Source: Dolichospermum flos-aquae CCAP 1403/13F
GTDB taxonomy: Bacteria > Cyanobacteriota > Cyanobacteriia > Cyanobacteriales > Nostocaceae
Direction: 5' to 3'
NCBI RefSeq assembly: GCF_012516395.1
Contig: NZ_CP051206.1
Location: forward strand, 4,283,334-4,347,333
Length of the DNA: 64,000 nucleotides
Each line of letters starts with the position of its first letter. Position 1 is the first letter of the stretch. The notes beneath the pieces are model-generated. The model had not been told where the DNA came from. It saw only the letters and a program-made list of their open reading frames with translations, and searched no databases. Both the position numbers and the translations under genes were made by a program. This document shows, piece by piece, positions 54,374 to 62,983 of this stretch.

Positions 54374-55555
54374 ATGGATAATTTTCCGGGAGTCTCTCCC
54401 AAATCTGCATCATTACCTCAAGATCCTCAACTTATAACACAGCCTGTAGTCCCAGAAATAGTAGGTGATGACTTTGACTCTCGCATGATGGGAAGGTGTG
54501 TGGAATTAGCCCGGACTGCCTTAGGACGCACTTCACCAAATCCCTTGGTGGGGGCGGTGATTGTCCAAAATGGGGAGATTGTGGGAGAAGGATTTCATCC
54601 TTGTGCTGGTGAACCTCACGCCGAAGTTTTTGCCCTGAGAGCAGCGGGAGAACGGGCGCGAGGAAGCACTATTTATGTGAGTCTTGAACCTTGTAACCAC
54701 TATGGACGTACTCCTCCCTGTTCCCAAGGGTTGATTAATGCGGGTGTGTCTAAGGTGGTAGTAGGGATGGTTGATCCTAATCCCTTGGTAGCAGGTGCTG
54801 GAATTGCGCGGTTACGGGCTGCTGGGATAGAAGTGATAGTTGGAGTAGAGGAGGCGGCTTGTCGGCGATTAAATGAAGGTTTTATTCATCGTATTCTCTA
54901 TCAACGACCTTTAGGAATTTTGAAATATGCTATGACTTTAGATGGTAAAATCGCCACTACTGCAGGTCATAGTGCTTGGGTAACAAATCAAGATGCTCGC
55001 ACTGAGGTTTATCAACTGCGAGCGGCTTGTGATGCGGTGATTGTTGGTGGGAATACGGTTAGAAAAGATAACCCTTATTTGACTAGCCATCAAGTTGAGG
55101 CTCATAATCCCCTGCGAGTGGTGATGAGTCGTAGTCTAAATTTACCAGAACAAGCTCGGCTATGGGATACTCAGGAAGCTCCAACTTTGGTTGTAACGGC
55201 AGTTGGTAGTTCACAGGCTTTTCAAAAAATGCTGCGCGACAAAGGGGTGGAAGTGGTGGAATTTAGCTCACTCACCCCAGAAGCAGTCATGAGTCATTTA
55301 TATGAGCGCGGGTTTTGTAGCGTGCTATGGGAATGTGGTGGTATTTTAGCAGCTAGTGCGATCGCTCAAGGCGCTGTCCAAAAAATTATGGCATTTATCG
55401 CCCCCAAAATTATTGGTGGAGATCATGCTCCTACACCTGTGGGAGAATTAGGTTTGACCAATATGACTGAAGCGTTACTTTTAGAGCGTGTCAGTTGGCG
55501 TGTTGTTGGTAATGATTGCTTGGTGGAAGGTTATTTACCACCCAAAATAAAATAA
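54374..55555 (+). CDS. ribD: Bifunctional riboflavin-specific deaminase/reductase RibD
   Basis: A 393-residue two-domain enzyme. The N-terminal cytidine-deaminase-like domain binds zinc through H82-A-E84 and Cys107/Cys116 (PCNHYGRTPPC). The C-terminal reductase domain starts about residue 183 (LGILKYAMTLDGKIATTAGHSAWV) and includes the NADPH-binding VIVGGNTVRKDNP stretch. It performs deamination and side-chain reduction in riboflavin synthesis. It directly follows mreD (5-bp gap), so the two are co-transcribed. An N-terminal extension of about 35 residues precedes the domain. Confidence 0.95.
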   Translation: MDNFPGVSPKSASLPQDPQLITQPVVPEIVGDDFDSRMMGRCVELARTALGRTSPNPLVGAVIVQNGEIVGEGFHPCAGEPHAEVFALRAAGERARGSTIYVSLEPCNHYGRTPPCSQGLINAGVSKVVVGMVDPNPLVAGAGIARLRAAGIEVIVGVEEAACRRLNEGFIHRILYQRPLGILKYAMTLDGKIATTAGHSAWVTNQDARTEVYQLRAACDAVIVGGNTVRKDNPYLTSHQVEAHNPLRVVMSRSLNLPEQARLWDTQEAPTLVVTAVGSSQAFQKMLRDKGVEVVEFSSLTPEAVMSHLYERGFCSVLWECGGILAASAIAQGAVQKIMAFIAPKIIGGDHAPTPVGELGLTNMTEALLLERVSWRVVGNDCLVEGYLPPKIK

Positions 55556-55572
55556 ATAGCACAGATACTCAG

Positions 55573-55791
55573 CTATGATTCTTGGCGTTCATAAGCTAAA
55601 TCACGAATCAGAGTTAGCCGAGATTGAATGTAATCACAGAGAAAATCAATTTCATGGGCATCTAAAAAGGCTTGATTCGTGATTTGTTTAACTAACCACT
55701 GTACCAAACTAGTATCATCAAGCTGCAAAAGCGTTACTGTGTGAGTGGCTTCAACGATAGACCAAAACTGACGCATGATTGTTGGACTCAT
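55573..55791 (-). CDS. Small cyanobacterial protein, unknown
   Basis: A 72-residue, probably helical soluble protein with the centre MRQFWSIVEATHTVTLLQLDD, then TSLVQWLVKQI and LDAHEIDFLCDYIQSRLTLIRDLA. The character resembles small conserved cyanobacterial hypotheticals. An alternative start at Met6 (MRQFW) is possible. It is convergent with ribD, with 17 bp between the stops. Confidence 0.6.
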   Translation of the reverse strand: MSPTIMRQFWSIVEATHTVTLLQLDDTSLVQWLVKQITNQAFLDAHEIDFLCDYIQSRLTLIRDLAYERQES

Positions 55792-56184
55792 TCGGCCTCT
55801 ATTTAATCATTAATTTAGTTATTTTCAGATTATACAGTTCTGATATTAATTAACTGCCTAAATCTACAACTAGATATAACTATTATTAAAAATTTAATAA
55901 ATGGGCAAATATTTTGCTGAAAATGAAGAAATGTCAAGTTATATGAATTAACTTAATTTTACTTAACTAAGATCACAATTGGTAATTGGTAAAAGTTTTT
56001 TTTGTTGTCTTTTACTCTTTTCACAAAAAGAAGGGAACAGGGAACAGGGAACAGGGAACAGGGAAAAATCAGAGTTTGAGCGGTTTTGGCTGGGAGATTA
56101 AAGTTTATTAACTTCCAATTTCAGATTTTTTGTATTAAAGTAAATGTAACCAGGTTATCTATATTTTTACAAGATGACAAAGTA
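55792..56184. other. Gap with GGGAACA heptamer repeats
   Basis: AT-rich intergenic DNA between divergent genes. TAATTGG repeats lie at about 55978-55990 and five tandem GGGAACA heptamers at about 56033-56064. The open frame continues upstream of the chosen methyltransferase start into this region, but it has no protein-like character there. Confidence 0.5.
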
Positions 56185-58374
56185 ATGGTTCAACCTGATA
56201 ACATAAGGAATGCAGTTGCGGAAAACCCCCCAACGTTTCATTCTATTGATCTAAATAGTATAAATCAATATTGCCAAAACAATCCTGTTGGCAAAATTTT
56301 ACCTGATGCGTTTTACATTCATATTTTAGCCTTACATACTCTTGACCCTTGGCTTCAGGAATATGAAAACCGCGCCCGTACTTGTACTGAGCGAACTTGT
56401 ACTGAGCGTAGTCGAAGTAGTCGAACTAGTGCCTTACTTAAAGTTCAGTCTGCAACTTTAGTTAAATTTAGCACGAATAAACCCAAGATTTCCTATCTAT
56501 TTTATCCTGATTTTGATACTGATCCTCATCCGGCTTTACAAGCTAGTATTCAGGTTGACGTAGAAACTCTAGAAGTTGGTTATCGGGATTACAGCGATTC
56601 GGAAAATCCCCCCATTCTGCACCGCAAAGAAACTTTTGTAACTCCAGAATATCCCCTCTATCAAGAGTTTGCAGCTTTAACTCGCGCTCAAGTCGCTTTA
56701 GGTTTACTTAATCATACTAGGGGAATTGGTACTAAGTTGGGTTGGGAACAACGGCTACAAGTTTTTGGGGTGGAGGTACAAGGACATAGCTTGATTAAAC
56801 GCGAAAGCAGTTCTACAATTACAAATATAGTTCCCAAAATAGAACGCCACAAAGCCGCTATTATTCGTCCTGATTTATCCCGTCCTGTGCGTTTAGCCTT
56901 GGAATCGAGCTTATTTAGTCCAGAAACTACCTTTTTTGATTATGGTTGTGGACATGGTGGAGACGTTACCCGCATTGCTGAACAGGGTTATACAAGTTAT
57001 GGCTGGGACCCTTATTATTCTGCACATACACCGAGAATCGCTGCGGATATTGTGAATATTGGTTTTGTGATTAATGTCATTGAGCATCAAAGCGAGCGCC
57101 GGGAAGCTTTAATTCAAGCTTGGGAACTGACTCAAAAGGTGCTGTTAGTAGCCGCCCAAGTGTTGATATCTGATATTAAGCGGGGTGTAATTGCTTATGG
57201 CGATGGCATTATCACGAATCGTAACACATTTCAGAAATATTATGAACAAGAAGAATTAAAAATTTACATTGACCAAGTATTAGGAGTTGACGCAATTCCT
57301 GTGGCTTTGGGGGTTTATTTTGTGTTTCGAGATGATGCTGAAGCGGAGTTATTTCGCGCTTCTCGGTTTCGTTCCCGGGCGACTACTCCCAGAATCCGTC
57401 TTTGTGTAAAACAGTTTGAGGAACATCAGGAATTATTAACGCCTTTGATGAATTTTCTGACGGAACGGGGAAGAATGCCTATTAAGGGAGAATTACCTCA
57501 AGCAGCGGAAATTGCTGAGGAATTTGGGAGTTTACGCCGGGCTTTTAATGTCATTATACAGGCAACTGACACAGAAGAATGGCAAGCGATCGCTGACAAA
57601 CGCCGTCAAGATTTGATGGTTTATTTAGCGCTGTGCAATTTTAGCCGTCGTCCCCGATTAGGACAATTATCCCCAGCAGTCCAAGAGGACATAATTGGTT
57701 TATATAGTAGTTATAAACAAGCTTGTTTAGATGCTGACCAAATGTTACGCAGCTTGGGAAATACAGAACTCATTATTAAACGCTGTCAAGAAAGCAAGGT
57801 TGGTAAAAAATTACCTAATTCCCTTTGGGTGCATATTTCCGCACTACAAGCAGTTGACCCTTTATTACGCCTGTATGAAGGTTGCGCTAGTCGGACTCTG
57901 GGAAGATTAGAAGAAGCAAATGTGATTAAATTCCATCTGAAAACACCGAAGATTTCTTATTTATTTTATCCTGATTTTGATATTAATCCTCATCCCATTT
58001 TATCAAAAGTGATGACAATTGATTTGCGAGATTTGCACGTTACTTATCAGGATTATGATTTAGAAGATGATCCACCAATCTTACACCAAATAGATGCTTT
58101 AGTTACTTCTGATTATCCCCAATATGAGAAATTTGCTAAGTTAACTCGTCAAGAAGAAGATAGAGGACTTTTAGATAATTGGCACAGTATTAGTCATGTT
58201 TCTGGCTGGAAAAAATGTTTAAAGGAAAATTGTACTGTTATTGATGGTTATAGGTTATTTTGGGCTAAAGATGCAGATGCTTATAAGTTGAAAGCACTTA
58301 AAGCAGCTTTGAGAACTAGACAAAGAAGAAAGAATATTTCTAACGAGTCACAGAGACACGGAGAGGAGGAATAG
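56185..58374 (+). CDS. DNA phosphorothioation-associated putative methyltransferase
   Basis: A 729-residue protein. A Class I SAM-binding core lies near residues 215-400 with FFDYGCGHGGDV as motif I and FVINVIEHQSERREAL as the post-I/IV region. It matches the family called phosphorothioation-associated putative methyltransferase (recalled). On each side is a copy of one approximately 175-residue module: N-terminal (about 20-200) and C-terminal (about 520-695), sharing GK.LP....HI.AL...DP.L..YE and PKISYLFYPDFD..PHP. The start at ATG 56185 is chosen over an upstream frame through repeats. The N-terminal module carries an in-frame CTERTCTERSRSS insertion from a palindromic repeat, and the last residues (SQRHGEEE) come from another repeat. 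No dnd genes are visible. Confidence 0.75.
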   Translation: MVQPDNIRNAVAENPPTFHSIDLNSINQYCQNNPVGKILPDAFYIHILALHTLDPWLQEYENRARTCTERTCTERSRSSRTSALLKVQSATLVKFSTNKPKISYLFYPDFDTDPHPALQASIQVDVETLEVGYRDYSDSENPPILHRKETFVTPEYPLYQEFAALTRAQVALGLLNHTRGIGTKLGWEQRLQVFGVEVQGHSLIKRESSSTITNIVPKIERHKAAIIRPDLSRPVRLALESSLFSPETTFFDYGCGHGGDVTRIAEQGYTSYGWDPYYSAHTPRIAADIVNIGFVINVIEHQSERREALIQAWELTQKVLLVAAQVLISDIKRGVIAYGDGIITNRNTFQKYYEQEELKIYIDQVLGVDAIPVALGVYFVFRDDAEAELFRASRFRSRATTPRIRLCVKQFEEHQELLTPLMNFLTERGRMPIKGELPQAAEIAEEFGSLRRAFNVIIQATDTEEWQAIADKRRQDLMVYLALCNFSRRPRLGQLSPAVQEDIIGLYSSYKQACLDADQMLRSLGNTELIIKRCQESKVGKKLPNSLWVHISALQAVDPLLRLYEGCASRTLGRLEEANVIKFHLKTPKISYLFYPDFDINPHPILSKVMTIDLRDLHVTYQDYDLEDDPPILHQIDALVTSDYPQYEKFAKLTRQEEDRGLLDNWHSISHVSGWKKCLKENCTVIDGYRLFWAKDADAYKLKALKAALRTRQRRKNISNESQRHGEEE
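56380..56424 (+). repeat. In-frame ACTTGTACTGAGCG / ACTGAGCGTAGTCGAAGT repeat
   Basis: ACTTGTACTGAGCG occurs twice 15 bp apart (56380 and 56395), then ACTGAGCGTAGTCGAAGT. The related CCCTGAGCGTAGTCGAAGGG is at 53454-53473. It inserts about 17 residues (CTERTCTERSRSS...) in a linker of the N-terminal module that the C-terminal module does not have. Confidence 0.65.
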
Positions 58375-58384
58375 AGAGATTTTT

Positions 58385-58963
58385 TTAAGTTTGTTTTGCT
58401 AGTTTTATCCAGTTTTCGATTCCTTTTTTTGTGGGGATTCCTGAGTTATTAAATGTCCAAATATCTCGTTTATGTTGTTGTCCATAACTAATGTGAATTG
58501 GTTGGTGGGGACTGTAAAAATACAGGGAATCAAAGGGTAGTTTTGTTTGTAATATCCATTCTACTAGTTCTGTGCTGGGTAAGTCTGTAATTAGAAAATC
58601 ACAAGCTGCACCTAATCTTTTACAGTAGTATGTACCATTTTTGTTGATTTCATGGCTAATATGTTGGTCGAGATTGGGGGCTACACGTCCATTTTTTTGA
58701 CCTGTAACTGGGTCTTTTTTCTCAAGATACTTTTTTAGGTCTGGAGAACAAAAACCGTAGGTAAGTTGAAATTTTTCTCTACTAAAATAATCTATAATTG
58801 GGTCAATGATAAATTTATTTAAATCCTGTAATGCGGGAATTACTTCTGGTAGATTTTGTGGATATGGGTTGATATTTTCGGCATATTTATGATAAGTTTG
58901 AGTGCAGGTACAAAATTCTTCTAAGGTTAGATATTTTCCTAATTTTAAATTGTGAGTATTCAT
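58385..58963 (-). CDS. M15-like (D-Ala-D-Ala peptidase fold) protein, possibly degenerate
   Basis: A 192-residue soluble protein with no signal peptide. FQLTYGFCSP, then HISHEINKNGTYYCKRLGAACDF and a final PIHISYG follow the order of M15-type metallopeptidases (SxHxxGxAxD ... WxHxS). The last His and the Asp of GAACD are present, but the first zinc His position is Lys (CKRLG), so activity is doubtful. It is convergent with the methyltransferase-like gene (10-bp gap). Fold assignment is by motif reading and is moderate only. Confidence 0.5.
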   Translation of the reverse strand: MNTHNLKLGKYLTLEEFCTCTQTYHKYAENINPYPQNLPEVIPALQDLNKFIIDPIIDYFSREKFQLTYGFCSPDLKKYLEKKDPVTGQKNGRVAPNLDQHISHEINKNGTYYCKRLGAACDFLITDLPSTELVEWILQTKLPFDSLYFYSPHQPIHISYGQQHKRDIWTFNNSGIPTKKGIENWIKLAKQT

Positions 58964-59147
58964 AAATACTGGATAGCAATGAGTCCGGTGATTTTATTGT
59001 AGCATTTGCTAAAGTTCTGGTTCATTAATTGCCCAGAAGTTAGAAAATGTGAATAAATTTATGTTTAGTTTAAATAAACAACAGGATTAATCAAGATTTA
59101 ATTATATTTTAAATTTTGTCCGACTACTTACCAAGGTCTAGAAAAGT

Positions 59148-59717
59148 ATGAATGTTCAAGAACTTTTAGCTAGATACGCGACAGGAGAAAGAAGCTTTAC
59201 CTGTATTGCTTTACCAGGAGCAAATTTGCAAGGAGTCAATTTGGGTGGGGTGGACTTCGGTAGAGCAGATTTAAGAGGAGCAAACCTGACAGCAGCTTCT
59301 TTGAGTGGAGCTAATTTGAGTAAAGCGAATCTTCAAGGAGCAACATTAGCAAGAGCGCATTTATCCGAAGTTATTCTCTGTGGTGCTGATTTAACTCAAG
59401 CTACATTAACAACTGCTCATTTAAATGAATCAGATCTCAGTGGTGCATTGTTAAGTGGTGCTAACTTGTGTGATGCTAATTTACACATGGCATCAATTTC
59501 CGCCGCAAACTTACAGGGTGCAAATCTCAGTGGTGCAAAAATGGGAGGTGTGAGAATGTGGAAAGCAGATTTACAAGGTGCGGACTTGAGTGGTGCTGAT
59601 TTAAGCGAGGCTAATTTGTGCGAAGTAAATTTAACTGGAGCTAATTTAGATGATACAGATATGAGTGAAACTTTCTTAACTGGGGCGATTATGCCTGATG
59701 GTAGCATTCATAGTTGA
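59148..59717 (+). CDS. Pentapeptide-repeat protein
   Basis: A 189-residue protein. From about residue 22 almost the whole chain is A(D/N)LXX pentapeptides (ANLQGVNLGGVDFGRADLRG, then ANLTAASLSGANLSKANLQG), some 30 units, predicted to form a right-handed quadrilateral beta-helix. The short N-terminal cap MNVQELLARYATGERSF is that of a common cyanobacterial subfamily. There is no signal peptide. Function unknown; such proteins are very numerous in filamentous cyanobacteria. Monocistronic. Confidence 0.9.
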   Translation: MNVQELLARYATGERSFTCIALPGANLQGVNLGGVDFGRADLRGANLTAASLSGANLSKANLQGATLARAHLSEVILCGADLTQATLTTAHLNESDLSGALLSGANLCDANLHMASISAANLQGANLSGAKMGGVRMWKADLQGADLSGADLSEANLCEVNLTGANLDDTDMSETFLTGAIMPDGSIHS

Positions 59718-59834
59718 TGTTTGGCATTACTGATGCAATCCATTCTTGGAATCACCAAGTCCAGAAAAACAAAATAAATCTATCATTGGTATGATTTATA
59801 ATATACTAGACTTTGTTATGCACTGAAAAAATTA

Positions 59835-60587
59835 ATGTATACCAGTGAATTAGCTAAGTATTCTGCCAGGGCAGATATTGGACAAACAAGCCGTATTCTC
59901 GTAGTCGAAGACGAAGAACTAATTCGGGAAATGTTAGTTGTGGCCTTGGAAGGGGAAGGCTATGAAGTAATTACCGCTAGTGATGGCCGAGCAGCGATAG
60001 AATATCTGAAAAGTTGTGAAGATAATTCTGAAGAACTGCCTTTAGACTTGGTGCTATTAGATTTGATGTTACCGCAAATTAATGGCCTAGACATTTGCCG
60101 TTTTTTACGTCATCAAGGCAACTCAGTGCCAATTTTAATGTTGAGTGCTAAAGGTAGTGAAACTGACCGAGTCCTAGGCTTAGAAGTGGGTGCTGATGAC
60201 TATTTGACAAAACCATTTAGTATGCGAGAATTGGTGGCGCGGTGTCGGGCGTTACTTCGTCGTCAACGTTTAAGTGCATTGCCACAAGTTCCGGTTCTGA
60301 AGCACAAAGATATAACTTTAAATGCTCAAGAGTGTCGGGTTATAGTCCGTGGAGAAGAGATAAGTTTGTCTCCCAAGGAGTTCCGACTCTTAGAATTATT
60401 TATGAGTTATACCCGTCGGGTATGGTCACGAGAGCAATTATTAGATCAGGTATGGGGTCCAGATTTTGTAGGGGATAGCAAAACTGTGGATGTTCATATC
60501 CGCTGGTTACGGGAAAAGTTGGAGGAAGATCCTAGTCATCCAGAATATATTGTAACTGTGCGGGGTTTTGGTTACAGATTTGGGTGA
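59835..60587 (+). CDS. sphR: OmpR/PhoB-type response regulator, probable SphR
   Basis: A 250-residue two-domain regulator. Receiver at 20-140 with acidic pocket E25/D26, phosphoacceptor Asp76 (VLLDLMLP), and switch Lys in DDYLTKPF. Winged-helix DNA-binding domain about 155-250 (LSPKEFRLLELFM ... VDVHIRWLREKLE ... TVRGFGYRFG). It is followed by a histidine kinase and phoU, which fits the phosphate regulon regulator SphR/PhoB. Assignment as SphR is from this context. No clear Pho box was identified by eye in its promoter. Confidence 0.85.
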   Translation: MYTSELAKYSARADIGQTSRILVVEDEELIREMLVVALEGEGYEVITASDGRAAIEYLKSCEDNSEELPLDLVLLDLMLPQINGLDICRFLRHQGNSVPILMLSAKGSETDRVLGLEVGADDYLTKPFSMRELVARCRALLRRQRLSALPQVPVLKHKDITLNAQECRVIVRGEEISLSPKEFRLLELFMSYTRRVWSREQLLDQVWGPDFVGDSKTVDVHIRWLREKLEEDPSHPEYIVTVRGFGYRFG

Positions 60588-60640
60588 TTGGTGAAAATAG
60601 TTGTTAATTTTGAGTAATAACACACGAACTAACGACTTCC

Positions 60641-61963
60641 ATGTTTTTTCTGGGATTTTCGCTGGGTTTAGCTGTCGGCCTGGGTTTTTGGGTTTGGCAA
60701 CAGGTTCATTTGCACCGATATTTAGAACAATTACTACAATCGCCAAGTTCTAATTCCCATAAAATTACTAATATTAAACTGCTGCTAAGACCTCGCTTAC
60801 GGCAGGAAATCTCTATTGTGAATAGGCAGCAACAAAATTTGCAGCAATCATTGTCCATGTATAAGGAATTACTGGATTTTGCTCCGCTGGGATATTTGCA
60901 GGTAGACGAGGAAAATCAATTGTTGTGGTGCAATCAACAAGCGCGGGAAATCTTATATCTTCAAAGATGGCAACCTGGACAGGTGCGTTTGCTGCTAGAG
61001 TTGGTGAGGTCTTATGAATTAGATCAGTTAATTGAACAAACTCGTGATTGGCAAAAACCCCAGGTGCAGGAATGGGTTTTTCATCCCGCTTGTGAAGATG
61101 CTAAGATGATGACAGAATTAAAGCCCATGTTTCTGCGGGCTTCTAGCTTGCCATTACCAACGGGACAGGTGGGAGTATTTTTGGAAAATTGCCAATCTGT
61201 GCTAGATATGAAGCAAGAACGCGATCGCTCTTTTTCCGATTTAGCCCATGAACTCCGCACCCCGTTGACGGCAATTCGTCTCGTGGTGGAAACTCTGCAA
61301 ACCCGTTTAGAACCACCTTTAGACCGTTGGGTTAATAGGCTGATGCAAGAAGTTGACCGACTGATTAATTTAGTCCAAAGTTGGTTGGAGTTGACGCAAA
61401 TGCAAAACAATCCCACCATGCAGTTAAATTTGGAAATGGTGGAAATGCGATCGCTCATCATCTCCGCATGGGAAACCCTAGAACCAATTGCCCAGAGTCA
61501 TTCTCTCAGTATTAACTATTCTGGACTAGACAGCATCTGCATTCAGGCAGATAAATCTCGACTTTATCAAGTATTCGTCAATTTGCTAGATAATAGCATC
61601 AAATATAGTCCAGCCACCACAACTATTGACATTGAGACTAAAATAATTTCTACTGATAACGGTCAAATGTTGGAAATAAATATTATTGATTTCGGTGTTG
61701 GCTTTGCTGTTGACGACTTACCTCATGTATTTGAAAGGTTTTATCGCGGAGATAAAGCCCGGTATCGTTCACCAGTCAATGAAGTAAATTCGACAACGGG
61801 AATTGCTGGTAGCGGTTTAGGTTTAGCCATTGTCCAGCAAATAGTCATGGCTCACGGTGGTGTAATTAAAGCCATGAACCATCCAGAAACAGGTGGTGCT
61901 TGGATACAAATTCAATTTTCTCAAGTTATGACAAATTTACCTAGTACAGTACAGCGCAAGTAA
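60641..61963 (+). CDS. sphS: Sensor histidine kinase, probable SphS
   Basis: A 440-residue membrane-associated kinase. One N-terminal hydrophobic segment (about residues 2-20), a helical linker, a PAS-like domain (about 80-190; LLDFAPLGYLQVDEENQLLWCN), then HisKA with His203 in FSDLAHELRTPLTAIRL and HATPase_c (DNSIKYSP; DFGVGF; FERFYRG; GSGLGLAIV). A single TM plus PAS and no periplasmic sensor domain is the SphS/PhoR layout. It lies 53 bp after sphR and upstream of phoU. Senses phosphate status, probably through the Pst/PhoU complex. Confidence 0.88.
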   Translation: MFFLGFSLGLAVGLGFWVWQQVHLHRYLEQLLQSPSSNSHKITNIKLLLRPRLRQEISIVNRQQQNLQQSLSMYKELLDFAPLGYLQVDEENQLLWCNQQAREILYLQRWQPGQVRLLLELVRSYELDQLIEQTRDWQKPQVQEWVFHPACEDAKMMTELKPMFLRASSLPLPTGQVGVFLENCQSVLDMKQERDRSFSDLAHELRTPLTAIRLVVETLQTRLEPPLDRWVNRLMQEVDRLINLVQSWLELTQMQNNPTMQLNLEMVEMRSLIISAWETLEPIAQSHSLSINYSGLDSICIQADKSRLYQVFVNLLDNSIKYSPATTTIDIETKIISTDNGQMLEINIIDFGVGFAVDDLPHVFERFYRGDKARYRSPVNEVNSTTGIAGSGLGLAIVQQIVMAHGGVIKAMNHPETGGAWIQIQFSQVMTNLPSTVQRK

Positions 61964-62097
61964 GATAACCATTAAAAATCCCTAAAAAGCTTATACAATC
62001 TGCTTTTTTAATTTTTAATTGTTAATTTTTAATTCCGCCCTGCGGTACTAGTCAAGACTATAGTTAAGAAAATATACACACTTTTAATATAACCACT

Positions 62098-62766
62098 GTG
62101 AAAACTGTATTTGATCCTCCCAATCACGAAATACTACCAATAAAACGCTCCATTAGGCGTTTAGAACGGGATTTATTACGTATGGGGGCTTTAGTAGAAC
62201 AATCATTTCGGCTGAGTCACCAAGCCCTATTTGCCGGGGACTTAATCGCAGCGGAACAAATACCCCGGTTAGATAAAAAAATTGATCGCTTTTATCGGCA
62301 AATAGAATCAGACTGCACAACTATTATCATTCGTCAAGTACCCACAGAAAGAGATTTGCGCTGTATAAGTGCTTTTATGCAATTGGTGCGTGACTTAGAA
62401 CGAATTGGGGATTATGCCGAAGAGTTAGGGGAAATTGCCATTAAACTCTTCCCTTATCCTCAACATAGTTCCTTACCAGAAATTGCAATTATGTCCCAGC
62501 ACGCCCAAGCAATGTTAGCAACTTGTTTAGTCGCATTGGCAGACCTAGACGAAACCAGTGGACAAAGAATGAAGCAGTTAGATGATGCTGTAGATAATGC
62601 TTATGAGCATCTTTATCAAACCTTTGCCCAACAGGAAAATATTTCTGGCGTAATTGAGCCAATTCTCTTGTTAACTTTAGCAATTCGTTGTTTAGAACGC
62701 ATGGCAGATCACGCAACTAATATTGCTCAACGAGTTACATATATTGTTACAGGTCAGCGATCGTAA
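62098..62766 (+). CDS. phoU: Phosphate signalling protein PhoU
   Basis: A 222-residue helical protein with the two PhoU repeats: ERDLLRMGALVEQSFRLSHQALF and a matching second half, with the characteristic RDLERIGDYAEEL and ERMADHATNIA motifs that bind metal. It inhibits the SphS/PhoR kinase when phosphate is ample. GTG at 62098 is the start. Third gene of the sphR-sphS-phoU module. A porin gene follows. Confidence 0.95.
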   Translation: MKTVFDPPNHEILPIKRSIRRLERDLLRMGALVEQSFRLSHQALFAGDLIAAEQIPRLDKKIDRFYRQIESDCTTIIIRQVPTERDLRCISAFMQLVRDLERIGDYAEELGEIAIKLFPYPQHSSLPEIAIMSQHAQAMLATCLVALADLDETSGQRMKQLDDAVDNAYEHLYQTFAQQENISGVIEPILLLTLAIRCLERMADHATNIAQRVTYIVTGQRS

Positions 62767-62921
62767 ATTGGATATTGATCCCCATCAATACATACCATAG
62801 ACAGGGTATAATCTCAAATTTATCAAATAATAAATAAATCATAACCTTGTATAAAAATTTTGATATTTAGTTGTTTTAATTGCCATTAATGATGTAGAAT
62901 CACTATAGAACATTTATGTAT

Positions 62922-62938
62922 AAGTTCCCTTGGGACTT
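62922..62938. promoter_or_regulatory. Small palindrome upstream of the porin gene
   Basis: AAGTTCCCTTGGGACTT is a near-perfect palindrome, 45 bp before the porin ATG. It could be a protein-binding site or part of the mRNA leader; no direct evidence. Confidence 0.3.
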
Positions 62939-62983
62939 TACCATAGACTGGATTCACTATAGGTGTGAGAGAGATTGAAATTT

